Assembly: GCA_044360305.1 (NCBI GenBank)
Contig: JBIKKQ010000002.1
Coordinates: forward strand, 1-63,296
Origin: QWPN01 sp044360305
Lineage (GTDB): Bacteria > Planctomycetota > Planctomycetia > Pirellulales > UBA1268
DNA: 63,296 bases
Reading direction: 5' to 3'
Shown here: positions 42,162-50,747 of the stretch, one piece after another
How the letters are laid out: each line of letters starts with the position of its first letter
How positions within the stretch are numbered: position 1 is the first letter of the stretch
Program-made: the position numbers and the translations under genes
Notes under the pieces: generated by a model
Seen by the model: the letters and a program-made list of their open reading frames with translations, nothing else
What the model was told of the DNA's origin: nothing
Databases searched by the model: none

Positions 42162-43130
42162 ATGGCACCGCGTTTCTGGCTCACCGTCGCCCTGTTCATC
42201 GCCGCTGCCGGCGCCGCCGCGACGCTCCATGCCGAGGACGACGCCGCGCGGAAGGCCGAGCAGCAGAAGGCCGAGGCCGAGGCCAAGGCCAAGATGAAGG
42301 CCGACGCCGAGGCCAAGCAGAAGGCCGAGGCCGCAAAGAGGGCCGAGGCGGCGCAGGCGAGGCAGGCGATGCAGGTGGAGTTGCAGAAAGTCGTCGTCAC
42401 CGACCTCGATCCTGCCAGCGACGGGCCGCAGCCCGAGGGAGATCCGAAGGCGATCCAGGTCTGGCAGCGAAAGCAGCAGATCCGGCAGCACGCCGGGAAC
42501 CTCCAAGCCCAGATTCAGCCGCTGCTCCGCGGCGAGCTCGAGCTGATCCGGCAAACCTGCGGCGGCCTCGACGCGGCGGCCCGACGCCGCGTGTTGTCTT
42601 CCGGCACGGTCGCCCTGGCAAAAGCCGCTCTCGACGCCGCCAACGCGCAGTTCGGTCGTGGCGGCCACCAGGTTGTGACTGGACAGGTCATGTCGAAGAG
42701 CCTGGCCACGGCGTTGGAAAAGGAGGCCAGTGCCGAGGAGTTCGCCGCCTACCGGGCCGAGCAGCAGCAGCGATCGGCCCGCCGCCGCCAGGTGGCGCGG
42801 CGAGTCCTCGTCGCGGACATCGACCGGGTCCTGGATCTTTCCGCCGAGCAGCGGTCCGCGATCGACGCCGCGCTCGAAAGCCAGTGGCAGGAAGGCTGGC
42901 CGACGTCGTCGAGCGTGGTTGCCGACAACCAGATTGCGCCGGACTTCGCCGAGGGCTGCATCCTCCCGAGCCTGTCGCCACGGCAACGGGAGACGTGGAG
43001 GTCGTGGTGTGAGCATCGCGGCTGGAAGAAGATGGTGGCGCAGAATCCGCACTTCGCCGGTGCGATGCAGTTCCAAAGGAATCATCTCGGCCATGTGGTT
43101 ATGCAGGCCGACGCGTGGTGGGGCGACTGA
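42162..43130 (+). CDS. Exported Spy/CpxP-like protein A2
   Basis: A 322-residue exported helical protein: signal peptide ending in L-H-A, then a strongly charged Ala/Glu/Lys helix (K-A-E-Q-Q-K-A-E-A-E-A-K-A-K, about residues 30-70) likely to be a single alpha-helix or coiled coil, followed by the helical domain shared with A1 (V-L-V-A-D-I-D-R, L-S-A-E-Q-R-S-A-I). A Trp-rich stretch (T-W-R-S-W-C-E-H-R-G-W) is near the C-terminus. It lies 22 bases after the cyclase-fold gene, and its stop overlaps the B2 start (TGATG). Paralogue of the 38996 gene. Confidence 0.75.
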   Translation: MAPRFWLTVALFIAAAGAAATLHAEDDAARKAEQQKAEAEAKAKMKADAEAKQKAEAAKRAEAAQARQAMQVELQKVVVTDLDPASDGPQPEGDPKAIQVWQRKQQIRQHAGNLQAQIQPLLRGELELIRQTCGGLDAAARRRVLSSGTVALAKAALDAANAQFGRGGHQVVTGQVMSKSLATALEKEASAEEFAAYRAEQQQRSARRRQVARRVLVADIDRVLDLSAEQRSAIDAALESQWQEGWPTSSSVVADNQIAPDFAEGCILPSLSPRQRETWRSWCEHRGWKKMVAQNPHFAGAMQFQRNHLGHVVMQADAWWGD

Positions 43131-44089
43131 TGGAACGATCCCACGATGGGCGCGAAACGAGCCGGAGCCGTGGCGGGGCGGTGTGGGTCATCGTCGTCGT
43201 CGGCCTGCTCGCAGCGTCCATGAGCCGGGCGGACGACGACATCGTCGTGGAGGAGGGGCCGGTTGGGGTGCAGGAGGGCGGCCGGGTGGTGAACGCGAGA
43301 ATCGGCGGTCGCGTTGCCCAGCCCAACCTGACAGCGCACTACGACTCGGTTTTGTTCGGTGTTTTCGACGCCGCGCGGATGCCGTTTCCGCATCCGGCTG
43401 CGAAGCCTGCGCCGCAGCAGGCCTCCCCGCGCGATCGGGTGGGCCTGATCGCGGACGAGGTCCTGCGACGCATCGATGCCGTCGTCGGTCTGACGGCGGC
43501 GCAGCGCGATCGGCTCCGGCAGGCGATCGACGGCGACCTCGAGCCGGCGATCGAGCAGATCGAGGCCGATCGCCGGCGGTATGCGGACCTGCCCCCGGCT
43601 GGTGATCAGTTCGCGCAGCAGGCAACGTACGCCAGGCTTCAGGAGGATGCCCTCGGCGGCCGGGAGTTGCTCGCCCGGGCCTGGGATTCCGACTCACTGC
43701 TCCAGAAGATCCTGCCCACGACGCTCGACGCGGAGCAAGACGACCGTCTGCACGCCGCCCTCGCCGCCCGCCTGGCCGGTCGCTGGGGAGCGGCCGTGGC
43801 GGTGGCACTCGACACGCTCGACGAGTCGCTCGGCCTGACGACGAAGCAGCATGCGGCCCTGGAACAGGCGCTGCTGGCCAGGCAGCCGCGATTGCGGGTT
43901 CTGCTGCCGCCGGGCCTGGATAACAGCCATACGCGGTTTCAGTTGGTGTGCATCCAACTGGCCGCGATGGACGAAGCCGATCTGAAACCGCTCGTCACCG
44001 ACCGGCAGTGGGCCGCTCTCGAGGGCTGGCGGCAGAATGGCCACACCATGCTGCCGCATTTCGTGAAACAGGGGTGGTACGAGCCATGA
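43130..44089 (+). CDS. Exported Spy/CpxP-like protein B2
   Basis: A 319-residue helical protein with one N-terminal hydrophobic helix (G-G-A-V-W-V-I-V-V-V-G-L-L-A-A-S) as signal peptide or anchor. It resembles B1 along its length: V-V-G-L-T-A-A-Q-R-D-R-L, L-Q-K-I-L-P-T-T-L-D-A-E-Q, L-G-L-T-T-K-Q-H-A-A-L-E-Q-A-L-L and L-V-T-D-R-Q-W-A-A-L. The start at 43130 overlaps the A2 stop by one base and the stop overlaps the next ATG by four, so translation is coupled. Function unknown; by analogy with Spy/CpxP it could be a periplasmic chaperone or stress sensor, which is an inference. Confidence 0.75.
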   Translation: MERSHDGRETSRSRGGAVWVIVVVGLLAASMSRADDDIVVEEGPVGVQEGGRVVNARIGGRVAQPNLTAHYDSVLFGVFDAARMPFPHPAAKPAPQQASPRDRVGLIADEVLRRIDAVVGLTAAQRDRLRQAIDGDLEPAIEQIEADRRRYADLPPAGDQFAQQATYARLQEDALGGRELLARAWDSDSLLQKILPTTLDAEQDDRLHAALAARLAGRWGAAVAVALDTLDESLGLTTKQHAALEQALLARQPRLRVLLPPGLDNSHTRFQLVCIQLAAMDEADLKPLVTDRQWAALEGWRQNGHTMLPHFVKQGWYEP

Positions 44090-46800
44090 GCAGGAACACG
44101 ACCGTGGGTGGTGACCGAGTGTCGAGCGGGGTTGGCCATGGCCGGGCGGCGTTCGTGGCGCGATCGTGCATGGCCAGAACCGTCGCCACGGCGGTCGCGG
44201 TCGTGATTCTTTGCTGCCCGCCCGTGCCGCGTGTGGCGGAGGCTGACCAGTTGATGCGGGAGCCGGCGACGGATACGCCGGCAGCGCCAGCGAAGCCGGC
44301 GGCCGCGCCGCTCCTGGCGGCTCCAGATGCAACCGCGGCGCCGGTGCTCGACCTCCGCGGCGACGGCTTCAGCGTCGGCAAACTGCTCGACGCGCCGGCC
44401 GTCGCCGGCGGACCGCGGACGACGCTGCTCTGGCAGTCGGACCTGTTTGCCAAACCGCTGGAGTTCGCCATCCCTGAGATCGTCCGGATCCGGCTCCCGC
44501 GCGGGCAGGGGGTGAAGGCCGAGCCCGGCGACTGGCGGTTCGAACTCCGCGGTGGAGACACGATCATCGGCGGCCTCGAGGGGGTCGATGCGGACTGGTT
44601 CACGGTCGCTCCGCGGGACATCGGCGGCGGCGGGCCGCTGCGGGTCAGGCGCGGGGCGGTCGAACGGATGCGCCGGATGGATGCGGCGACGCGAGCGATC
44701 CTCCCCGGCTCGCTCGACGGCTGGGACGCCGTCCGCGGCGTGTGGCAGGAGCAGGCCGGCATGCTGGCGAGCGACCGGCCCAACGCGGTGGCGTTTCGAG
44801 ACGTCGGGGCGCCGGCCAAGGCCTGCTACGACGTCGTGCTCTCGTGGACAACGCGGCCCGACTTCGATCTGTACGTCGCCACCGACGCGGAGCAGTTCGC
44901 CCGGATCAAGGCCCCTGTGCCGGGCAAGAAGCCGGCCGACATCGAGGAGTACAGGCTGCAGGGCGTCAGCGGCAAGGTGCAGGCCTGGCGTGAGGGGGTA
45001 AAGGCCGACTTCGGCGAGATCGCCCCGCTGGACGCGGCCGGCGGCAGGCTGCACCTGCAGGTGTTCGTCGATCAGGAGACGGGCCGGATGGCGGTGGCGT
45101 TGCCCCAGAACGGTCAGCCGGCGGACAAGCCGGCCTTCGACAAGACCGTGGCCCCGCGGAAGCCGGCGGCCCGGCCCGGATTCGCCATCAAGCTGCGCAA
45201 GGGAACGATCCGCATCGACAGCCTGCGGGTGCTGTCGTGGGACGGAGGGCAGCCGCGGCTCGAGCCGGTCGCCGGCCTGGGAAGCAGGACGGCGGTGCTG
45301 GAGTCGTTCGACAAGGCTGCGGGGGAGTTCGTCGTCCGCGATGGTGCGGAGACCCGCCGGGTCGCCGTGGCCGCCGCCGGCGACGTGGAGTTTCCCGCGG
45401 ACCAGGCCGGTCCGGCGCCGGACCGCAGCCCGGCCGCGATGCTCGTCGGCTTCGCCGCCGGCAGCCGGCTGATCGCGGCGGTGCGCGAGATCGCCATGGG
45501 CAAGCTCGTGGTCGAGAGCCCGATCATCGAGGCGCCGATGGCCTGTCCGCTCGACCGGGTTTCGCTGCTCGAATCGGTCGGTCCCGGCCAGCCACAGGTG
45601 CTGCCGGGGCGCGTCGGGCTTCTCGAATCGGCCAAGGACCGAATGCTCGGCTGCGTGGGGCAGGCCGACGGCTTCGGCTGGCAGCCGTTGGGCGCCGTGT
45701 CGGCGGCCCCGTTCGCGGCCGTGCAGGCGGGGACGAAGATCTCGTTCCGCGGCACGTCGCTGCTCGGTGGGGCCGGCCTCACGCTGTCCAAGGTCGGCAA
45801 CGAGTGGTCGGTCGCTGAGATCGCTCCCGGCGGACCGGCGGCCCGGGACGGGCGGATCCAGCGCGGCTGGAAACTGGAGGCGATCCAACTGCTCCCCGAC
45901 GGGACGGCGGTTCCGGCCGCCGGCCTCAAGATCGAGGAACTGGTGGCCCTGCTCCGCGGCATCGTCGGCTCGGGCGTCGGCCTGCGACTGAAGGACCCGC
46001 AGGGCGCGGCCCACGAGGTGACGCTGACCCGTGACCGGGCGGGGCGCGGCGACGTCGGCAGCGTCCCCGAGCAGGACCTGCTCGCCGCCGCGGACCGGGT
46101 CCAGGATGACAAGTCGGGCATCAAGCCTGCCGGTGCCGGGGGCGGCAGCCGGATCACGCTCAAGACCGGTGACGCGATCTTCGGCACGGTCGTGTCGGCG
46201 AACGCCGAAGGCCTGCGGGTGAGGACCGACCGCGGCGGCGAGATCCTGATCCCTGCCGCGATCCTCCGGGCGGCCGAGTTGGTGAACACCACGGGCACGA
46301 CGATCACTCTGCAGAAAATGGAGCGGCTCACGACGCTGCCCCGGATGCAGATGGCCGACCCGCCCACCCACATGATCCGGCTCGAGTCGGGGGATTACCT
46401 GCGGGGCAAGCTGCTGTCGCTCGATGCCGACACGCTGAAGTTCAAGGTGCTGGAGGAGACCAAGGAGTTTCCCCGGGCGATGCTCGCCCGGATCATCTGG
46501 CTGACGGTTGCGGGAGACGGCTCGGATCAGAAGGCGGTCGAGCTGATGGCCGGCGGGGCGGGCCTGCCGGTGCAGGCCGTGGCCATCGACAAGCGGCGGC
46601 TCACCGGCGCCGCCGAACGGGTGGAGGATGGCCGGCTGGTCGGCACCGCCGGCCCGATCGGCCAGCTGCAGATCGACCTCAAGACCTGCGAGGCGCTGTT
46701 CGTCGGGGCGGCGATCGCGGCCCAGCCACCCGGCCCCAACAGTTTCAAGCAGTGGGAGCTCAAGCCGGCGAAGCCGCCGGCGGCGCTCATCAAGAAGTGA
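44086..46800 (+). CDS. Exported PDZ-domain protein, last gene of the MoxR operon
   Basis: A 904-residue exported protein. A hydrophobic segment near residue 35-50 (V-A-T-A-V-A-V-V-I-L-C-C) is followed by a Pro/Ala linker, several beta-rich repeats with the pattern R-G-G-D-T-I-I-G-G-L-E-G or K-T-G-D-A-I-F-G-T-V-V-S, and one PDZ domain at about 555-648 (G-L-T-L-S-K-V then V-A-E-I-A-P-G-G-P-A-A-R-D-G). The G-D-x-I-x-G-x-(L/V) repeats recall small beta-barrel modules found in planctomycete secreted proteins. No protease domain is attached, so the PDZ likely binds peptides. Its stop lies 12 bases from the convergent tolC-like gene stop. Confidence 0.8.
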   Translation: MSRNTTVGGDRVSSGVGHGRAAFVARSCMARTVATAVAVVILCCPPVPRVAEADQLMREPATDTPAAPAKPAAAPLLAAPDATAAPVLDLRGDGFSVGKLLDAPAVAGGPRTTLLWQSDLFAKPLEFAIPEIVRIRLPRGQGVKAEPGDWRFELRGGDTIIGGLEGVDADWFTVAPRDIGGGGPLRVRRGAVERMRRMDAATRAILPGSLDGWDAVRGVWQEQAGMLASDRPNAVAFRDVGAPAKACYDVVLSWTTRPDFDLYVATDAEQFARIKAPVPGKKPADIEEYRLQGVSGKVQAWREGVKADFGEIAPLDAAGGRLHLQVFVDQETGRMAVALPQNGQPADKPAFDKTVAPRKPAARPGFAIKLRKGTIRIDSLRVLSWDGGQPRLEPVAGLGSRTAVLESFDKAAGEFVVRDGAETRRVAVAAAGDVEFPADQAGPAPDRSPAAMLVGFAAGSRLIAAVREIAMGKLVVESPIIEAPMACPLDRVSLLESVGPGQPQVLPGRVGLLESAKDRMLGCVGQADGFGWQPLGAVSAAPFAAVQAGTKISFRGTSLLGGAGLTLSKVGNEWSVAEIAPGGPAARDGRIQRGWKLEAIQLLPDGTAVPAAGLKIEELVALLRGIVGSGVGLRLKDPQGAAHEVTLTRDRAGRGDVGSVPEQDLLAAADRVQDDKSGIKPAGAGGGSRITLKTGDAIFGTVVSANAEGLRVRTDRGGEILIPAAILRAAELVNTTGTTITLQKMERLTTLPRMQMADPPTHMIRLESGDYLRGKLLSLDADTLKFKVLEETKEFPRAMLARIIWLTVAGDGSDQKAVELMAGGAGLPVQAVAIDKRRLTGAAERVEDGRLVGTAGPIGQLQIDLKTCEALFVGAAIAAQPPGPNSFKQWELKPAKPPAALIKK

Positions 46801-46812
46801 CCGGAGCGCCGC

Positions 46813-48966
46813 TCACGGCCCAGCCGGCGTAGGCAGGAGTTCCGGCGCGGCCGGCTGCGACTGCCCGGCGGTGTCGGGGCCGGCTCGCGGCGGCAGCACC
46901 TCGGCCTTCGGCTCCGACCGCGTGGCGGGGTCGCGGGGCGGGAGCTGCTGCGGGCGGGCGTCGGCGCCGATCGACTCGAAGTTCTGCTCGATCGGACCCC
47001 GGCTGAACAGGCCCGGCCGCGAGTGGCCGTAGTCGAGGTACAGGCTCGCGTCCCGCTGACGGGCCCGGCGGTGGGCGTCGAAGTAGGCCTTGCCGGGCCA
47101 CGGGCCCTCGGCGAGGAACACGCCGTTGTATTCGAGCAGCGAGCCCTTGCGGTAGTGGAGCTGGGAGATCGAGCGGGTGTAGTCCACCAGCGCCCGGTAG
47201 TAGGCGCTCTCCGCCTCGGCCCGGCGTCGCTGGGCCTCGAGGAGCTGGTCGAGCGTCACCTGGCCGGCGTCGTAGGCGGCCTGAACCGCGTCCACCTGCC
47301 GCTCGGCGGCGACCCGGCGGTTGAAGTTGGTCTGGGCGAGGGCGAAGTTGGTGTCCACGTTGCGGACCGCCTCGACCAGGGCATGGGAAGCCTCCAGCTC
47401 CTCGTCCTGGAGCCGGGCCCGTTCGCGGGCCAGCTGGAGCTGGTGGTGGCGGACGGTGGCCAGCTCGCGCCGGAAGCCGAGCGGCATCTGGAACTGGGCC
47501 CCGGCCTGCCATTCCTGGAATTTGCCACCCAGCAGTGACGAATACGCGTTCGTTCCCTCCATCGTTTCGGTACCCGGAAGTTGTCCCGGCTGGGGGAATG
47601 GGCTGTAGTTCTGACTGAGGAGTTGCTCGCCGGTGCCGAGGAACCGCCAGCGGCCGACGAGGTCGAGCCGGGGGAGGATCAGGTTCTTGGCCGCGGTCAG
47701 CTCCAGCTCGCGCTGCTTGATCACCCACTTCTGCTTGCGGAGTTCCGCCGACCTGGACAGCGCCTCGACGAGCGACTGCTGCCAATCGAACGCGATCCGG
47801 GCGGTCGTCGGCTCGTCGGACGGCCGGATCAGCCGGCCGTCGCTGGCCGAGATTCCCATCATGTAGCGGAGTCGGTTTTCGCAGCGGTAGACGTCGGTCA
47901 GGGCCTGCTCCACCTCACCGCGGAAGAAGAAGTACTGTTCGCGGGCCTGAGCCTCCTTGTCCCGCTCGCCCCCCCGCGATCCCTCGACCATCAGGGCGTG
48001 GACCTTGCGCCACGCCTCCAGCGCGCTGTCGCGGCCCGCCTTGCGGGCCTCGAGGTTGCGGTAGGCGAAGTACAGTTCCCAGTAGGACTGCTCGGTATCG
48101 CTGACGAGGTTGCGGACGCCGGCCTCGAAGTCGGCCAGGGAGATGTCGGCGTTGATCCGGGCGAGAAGGACGCCGCGGAACACCGGCCGACCGTAGATGT
48201 TCTCGAACGAGTCGGGCCCGGCGATCCGGTTGTAGGTCACGCCGGCCCCCTGGAGCAGCGGCTGGCTGAAGGAAAAGTCATAGGCCGTCGTCCAGGCCGT
48301 ATTGACGTCGCGAAATGCGTTGTTCGTGTTGTTGGCGGTGATCGTGTTGGCGACGCCGAACTGGGCGCCGGTGGCGGTGCGTTTCGTGATCCCGATGGAG
48401 TTGTTGCCCGTGACCGTCTTGAGAACAGGAACGAAGAACGCCTGCTGATACAGGGGATCGACGTTCTGCGGACGATTGCCCGAATCCCAGACCGAACTGG
48501 CCTGCAACTGCGCGTCGAACAGGGCCAGGGCGCTCTCTACGCCGCGGAAGGGATCCGTCTCGACGATGGCGGGATCGTAGACGCTGGGCGTCGCCTGGGG
48601 GTTGGTGAGCAGCGACACCGGCGGTTCGCCGGTCTGGGGGCGGGGACCGCCGAAGCTGCCGAACCGGCCGCCGAGGTTCCGCAGCACCTTGCCGTTCTCG
48701 AGGGCCGTGCGGACCGCCTCCTCCAGCGACAGTTCCCAGATGTTGTCGAAACTCGGGTTCGACAGGGTGAGCGGCTCGACGGCGCCGGCGGCCTCGGCGA
48801 GCGGCTCCTGGTTGGTGTCCGGGTATTCGAGTTTTTGGATCGCCCCGACGTAGTGCGACAGGTCGCCGTCCTCGAAGAAGTAGAACGGCTGCCGCGGCGC
48901 GCAGCCCGAGGCGAGGAGCGCCGCGCTCGTCAGGGCCACCCAGAGTTGTCGAACGGTGCGCGGCAC
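46813..48966 (-). CDS. TolC-family outer-membrane efflux protein (lipoprotein)
   Basis: A 717-residue outer-membrane factor of the TolC family, which forms trimeric channels for type I secretion or RND efflux. The helical hairpin repeats typical of the family are visible (L-S-L-E-E-A-V-R-T-A-L-E-N-G-K; A-Y-D-A-G-Q-V-T-L-D-Q-L-L-E-A-Q-R-R). I place the start at GTG 48966, which gives a clean lipoprotein signal (R-Q-L-W-V-A-L-T-S-A-A-L-L-A-S-G-C) and agrees with a promoter at 48989-49016. The longer frame to 49068 begins inside a hairpin and adds 34 unlikely residues. An acidic/Pro-rich tail of about 60 residues ends the protein. No RND or ABC partner is adjacent. Confidence 0.9.
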   Translation of the reverse strand: MPRTVRQLWVALTSAALLASGCAPRQPFYFFEDGDLSHYVGAIQKLEYPDTNQEPLAEAAGAVEPLTLSNPSFDNIWELSLEEAVRTALENGKVLRNLGGRFGSFGGPRPQTGEPPVSLLTNPQATPSVYDPAIVETDPFRGVESALALFDAQLQASSVWDSGNRPQNVDPLYQQAFFVPVLKTVTGNNSIGITKRTATGAQFGVANTITANNTNNAFRDVNTAWTTAYDFSFSQPLLQGAGVTYNRIAGPDSFENIYGRPVFRGVLLARINADISLADFEAGVRNLVSDTEQSYWELYFAYRNLEARKAGRDSALEAWRKVHALMVEGSRGGERDKEAQAREQYFFFRGEVEQALTDVYRCENRLRYMMGISASDGRLIRPSDEPTTARIAFDWQQSLVEALSRSAELRKQKWVIKQRELELTAAKNLILPRLDLVGRWRFLGTGEQLLSQNYSPFPQPGQLPGTETMEGTNAYSSLLGGKFQEWQAGAQFQMPLGFRRELATVRHHQLQLARERARLQDEELEASHALVEAVRNVDTNFALAQTNFNRRVAAERQVDAVQAAYDAGQVTLDQLLEAQRRRAEAESAYYRALVDYTRSISQLHYRKGSLLEYNGVFLAEGPWPGKAYFDAHRRARQRDASLYLDYGHSRPGLFSRGPIEQNFESIGADARPQQLPPRDPATRSEPKAEVLPPRAGPDTAGQSQPAAPELLPTPAGP

Positions 48967-48988
48967 GGCGGGGGGGGGTCCGATGTCG

Positions 48989-49016
48989 ATTGTTCGGGTC
49001 TCGGCGCTCGCGCCAA
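48989..49016 (-). promoter_or_regulatory. Promoter for the tolC-like gene
   Basis: On the minus strand, TTGGCG (49011-49016), a 16-base spacer and AACAAT (48989-48994). Predicted +1 is near 48982, downstream of the ATG at 49068, which supports the GTG start at 48966. Confidence 0.5.
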
Positions 49017-49040
49017 AAACCGCCGCCGTCGCGCCTGGGA

Positions 49041-49063
49041 GGGGCCGGTCGATGACCGGCCCC
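49041..49063 (-). terminator. Hairpin between apbE and the tolC-like gene
   Basis: A perfect 10-bp stem (GGGGCCGGTC at 49041-49050 and GACCGGCCCC at 49054-49063) with a 3-base loop lies about 100 bases past the apbE stop, in the direction of its transcription. No T run follows; it may act with Rho or simply insulate the next promoter. Confidence 0.5.
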
Positions 49064-49163
49064 GGCACGGGGCCCCCCGACTCCGTGCCTGCTTGCTACG
49101 CACCGAGGCGCAACGGCGGCACGGCTGATATCGTCGTTGCGACCGGCAAACTTCGACGAATCG

Positions 49164-50231
49164 TCAGGGTTTGCCAATTTCGGTCGCCGGCCGGGCAAGG
49201 GGGGTGGGCCAGCCCGGCGTGGCAACCTGGCGAACCTCAGCGCCATCGACGAAAGAAAACAGGGCCGATGTTCCTGGGAACCGGGCGGCAACCTCCGGCC
49301 CTGCTCGCGGGCCGAGGACGCTGAGGGCCGTCGCCAGGGCGTCGGCCGTGGTGCAATCGGGGGCGATCACGGTCACGGCGGTCCGGCCGACGACGCCCAG
49401 CCCCGTGCGTGGATCGACGATGTGGCTGTAGCGCACGCCGTCGATCTCGACGGCCTGGTGGGCGTCGCCAGACGTGGTCACCGCGGCATTGGCGAGTTCC
49501 AGGGATGGCCCCTGCGGGCCGTGGCCGCCATGAGGGCGGGCTGCGATCCGCCAGCCCCGCGTCCCGGCCGGTGCCGCCGAGACCACGATGTCGCCCGAGG
49601 CGTCGATCATCGCCGCACCGACGCCCCGGTCGGCGAGCACCGCGAGCGCCCGGTCGGCGGCGTAGCCCATGCCGATGCCCCCCAGATCGAGCCGCGTGCC
49701 CGCGAGCGGCACGAGCACGGCCTGGCGAGCGGGGACGAGTACGACCGCCCCGGGACCGACGGCGGCGCGGGCCGCCGCCAGCCTGTCCGCCCGCGGCATC
49801 CGGCCGGTCCGCCGGGCCTGCCTCCAGAGCGTGGTGAGCGGCCCGACCGCCGGGTCAAAGGCCCCCGCGGTCGTGTCGCGGATCGCGACCGACCGTTCGA
49901 GCACGTTCCACAGGTCGGCGGAGACGGCGACCGGGTCCACCGTCGGGGCGGCCGCCGAGAGCCGCGACAGCTCGCTTGCGGGATCGTAGTCCGACAGGAT
50001 CCCCTCCAGCCGCTGCACCTCGGCGAACGCGGCCCCGATCGCGGTCGCCGCCTCGGCCGCGGTCGTCGCCTGCACCGTGATCGTCCACGGCACGCCCATC
50101 AGCCGCCTGGTCTCGGCGAACCGGCCGGCCGGCTTCGGGGGCGCCGGCGCGGCACAGCCGGCCACGATGGCGGCCAGTCCGGCCCCGACCGCTGCACGGC
50201 ACAGCCGCCGGCGATAGAATCGTTCCCTCAT
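49164..50231 (-). CDS. apbE: FAD:protein FMN transferase (ApbE)
   Basis: A 355-residue ApbE lipoprotein, which attaches FMN from FAD to Thr/Ser of flavoproteins such as NqrC/RnfG outside the cytoplasm. The lipobox is I-V-A-G-C near residue 26. Family landmarks are M-G-V-P-W-T-I-T-V, L-S-D-Y-D-P-A-S-E-L-S-R-L, D-L-G-G-I-G-M-G-Y-A-A-D-R, H-I-V-D-P-R-T-G-L-G and T-A-D-A-L-A-T-A-L-S-V-L-G. Its ATG (50229-50231) shares the CATG palindrome with the ATG of the divergent gene at 50230. A flavoprotein target such as Nqr or Rnf is not in the window. The frame to 50387 is a shadow of the divergent gene. Confidence 0.95.
   Translation of the reverse strand: MRERFYRRRLCRAAVGAGLAAIVAGCAAPAPPKPAGRFAETRRLMGVPWTITVQATTAAEAATAIGAAFAEVQRLEGILSDYDPASELSRLSAAAPTVDPVAVSADLWNVLERSVAIRDTTAGAFDPAVGPLTTLWRQARRTGRMPRADRLAAARAAVGPGAVVLVPARQAVLVPLAGTRLDLGGIGMGYAADRALAVLADRGVGAAMIDASGDIVVSAAPAGTRGWRIAARPHGGHGPQGPSLELANAAVTTSGDAHQAVEIDGVRYSHIVDPRTGLGVVGRTAVTVIAPDCTTADALATALSVLGPRAGPEVAARFPGTSALFSFVDGAEVRQVATPGWPTPLARPATEIGKP
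50192..50220 (+). promoter_or_regulatory. Short-leader promoter inside apbE
   Basis: CTGCAC (50192-50197), a 17-base spacer and TAGAAT (50215-50220), nine bases before the ATG at 50230. It lies within the apbE coding region on the opposite strand and would give a leader of only 2-3 bases. Confidence 0.5.
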
Positions 50232-50721
50232 GGATGCGTCAGCCGCGGAAGCGAAGATCCCGATCACGTTCCAGTGTACGCCGCTGCGCAGCGTGCCGCG
50301 GCTCGACATCCCGCTCGACGCGTCGCCCGGCTTTCGCGCCCGGGCCGAGCGGCTCCAGCGGGCCGTTTCCCGCCACGGTGCCCGCAACGCCTACTATCTC
50401 ACCGATGGCCGCTGCACGTTTCACTTCACCAACGACCCAGCGACCGGGTGGGCCCGGTTCCGCTTCGAGGGCACGCTGCTCACCGACGACCACGACCTGC
50501 GCACGATCGGCAGCGATCTCACCGTCGATCTCGACGGCGAGACCTGCGACTGGCTGACGCAGCCGGCCGTCGAATGGCTCCGCGGCACGGTCGTGCGGGC
50601 CGTGGAGTCGGAGTTCGACCGCTACATCGCCGCCGGCGACCTGTCGCGGACGCTGGAGCGGCTGGCCCGCGAGCAGGCGGCCAGCGACGCCGCCGGCGGC
50701 TACGTCGGGATGAATCTCTGA
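50230..50721 (+). CDS. Conserved-looking small protein, function unknown
   Basis: A 163-residue soluble, acidic protein without signal peptide or membrane helix. Its middle looks beta-rich (C-T-F-H-F-T-N-D; W-A-R-F-R-F-E-G-T-L-L-T-D-D; D-L-T-V-D-L-D-G-E-T-C-D-W-L) and the last 60 residues are helical and charged (V-V-R-A-V-E-S-E-F-D-R-Y-I). I do not recognise a family. It starts at an ATG overlapping apbE's start codon on the other strand, preceded by a TAGAAT box. It converges on rsmG 26 bases away. Coding status is supported by high third-position GC and the promoter. Confidence 0.65.
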   Translation: MDASAAEAKIPITFQCTPLRSVPRLDIPLDASPGFRARAERLQRAVSRHGARNAYYLTDGRCTFHFTNDPATGWARFRFEGTLLTDDHDLRTIGSDLTVDLDGETCDWLTQPAVEWLRGTVVRAVESEFDRYIAAGDLSRTLERLAREQAASDAAGGYVGMNL

Positions 50722-50747
50722 CGCCAGACCGGCGGTGAGCCGTGCCG

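Noticed and set aside
48967..49068. ATG at 49068 as start of the TolC-family gene
   Set aside because: The extra 34 residues have no signal peptide and begin in a hairpin; a promoter and a lipoprotein signal favour the GTG at 48966.
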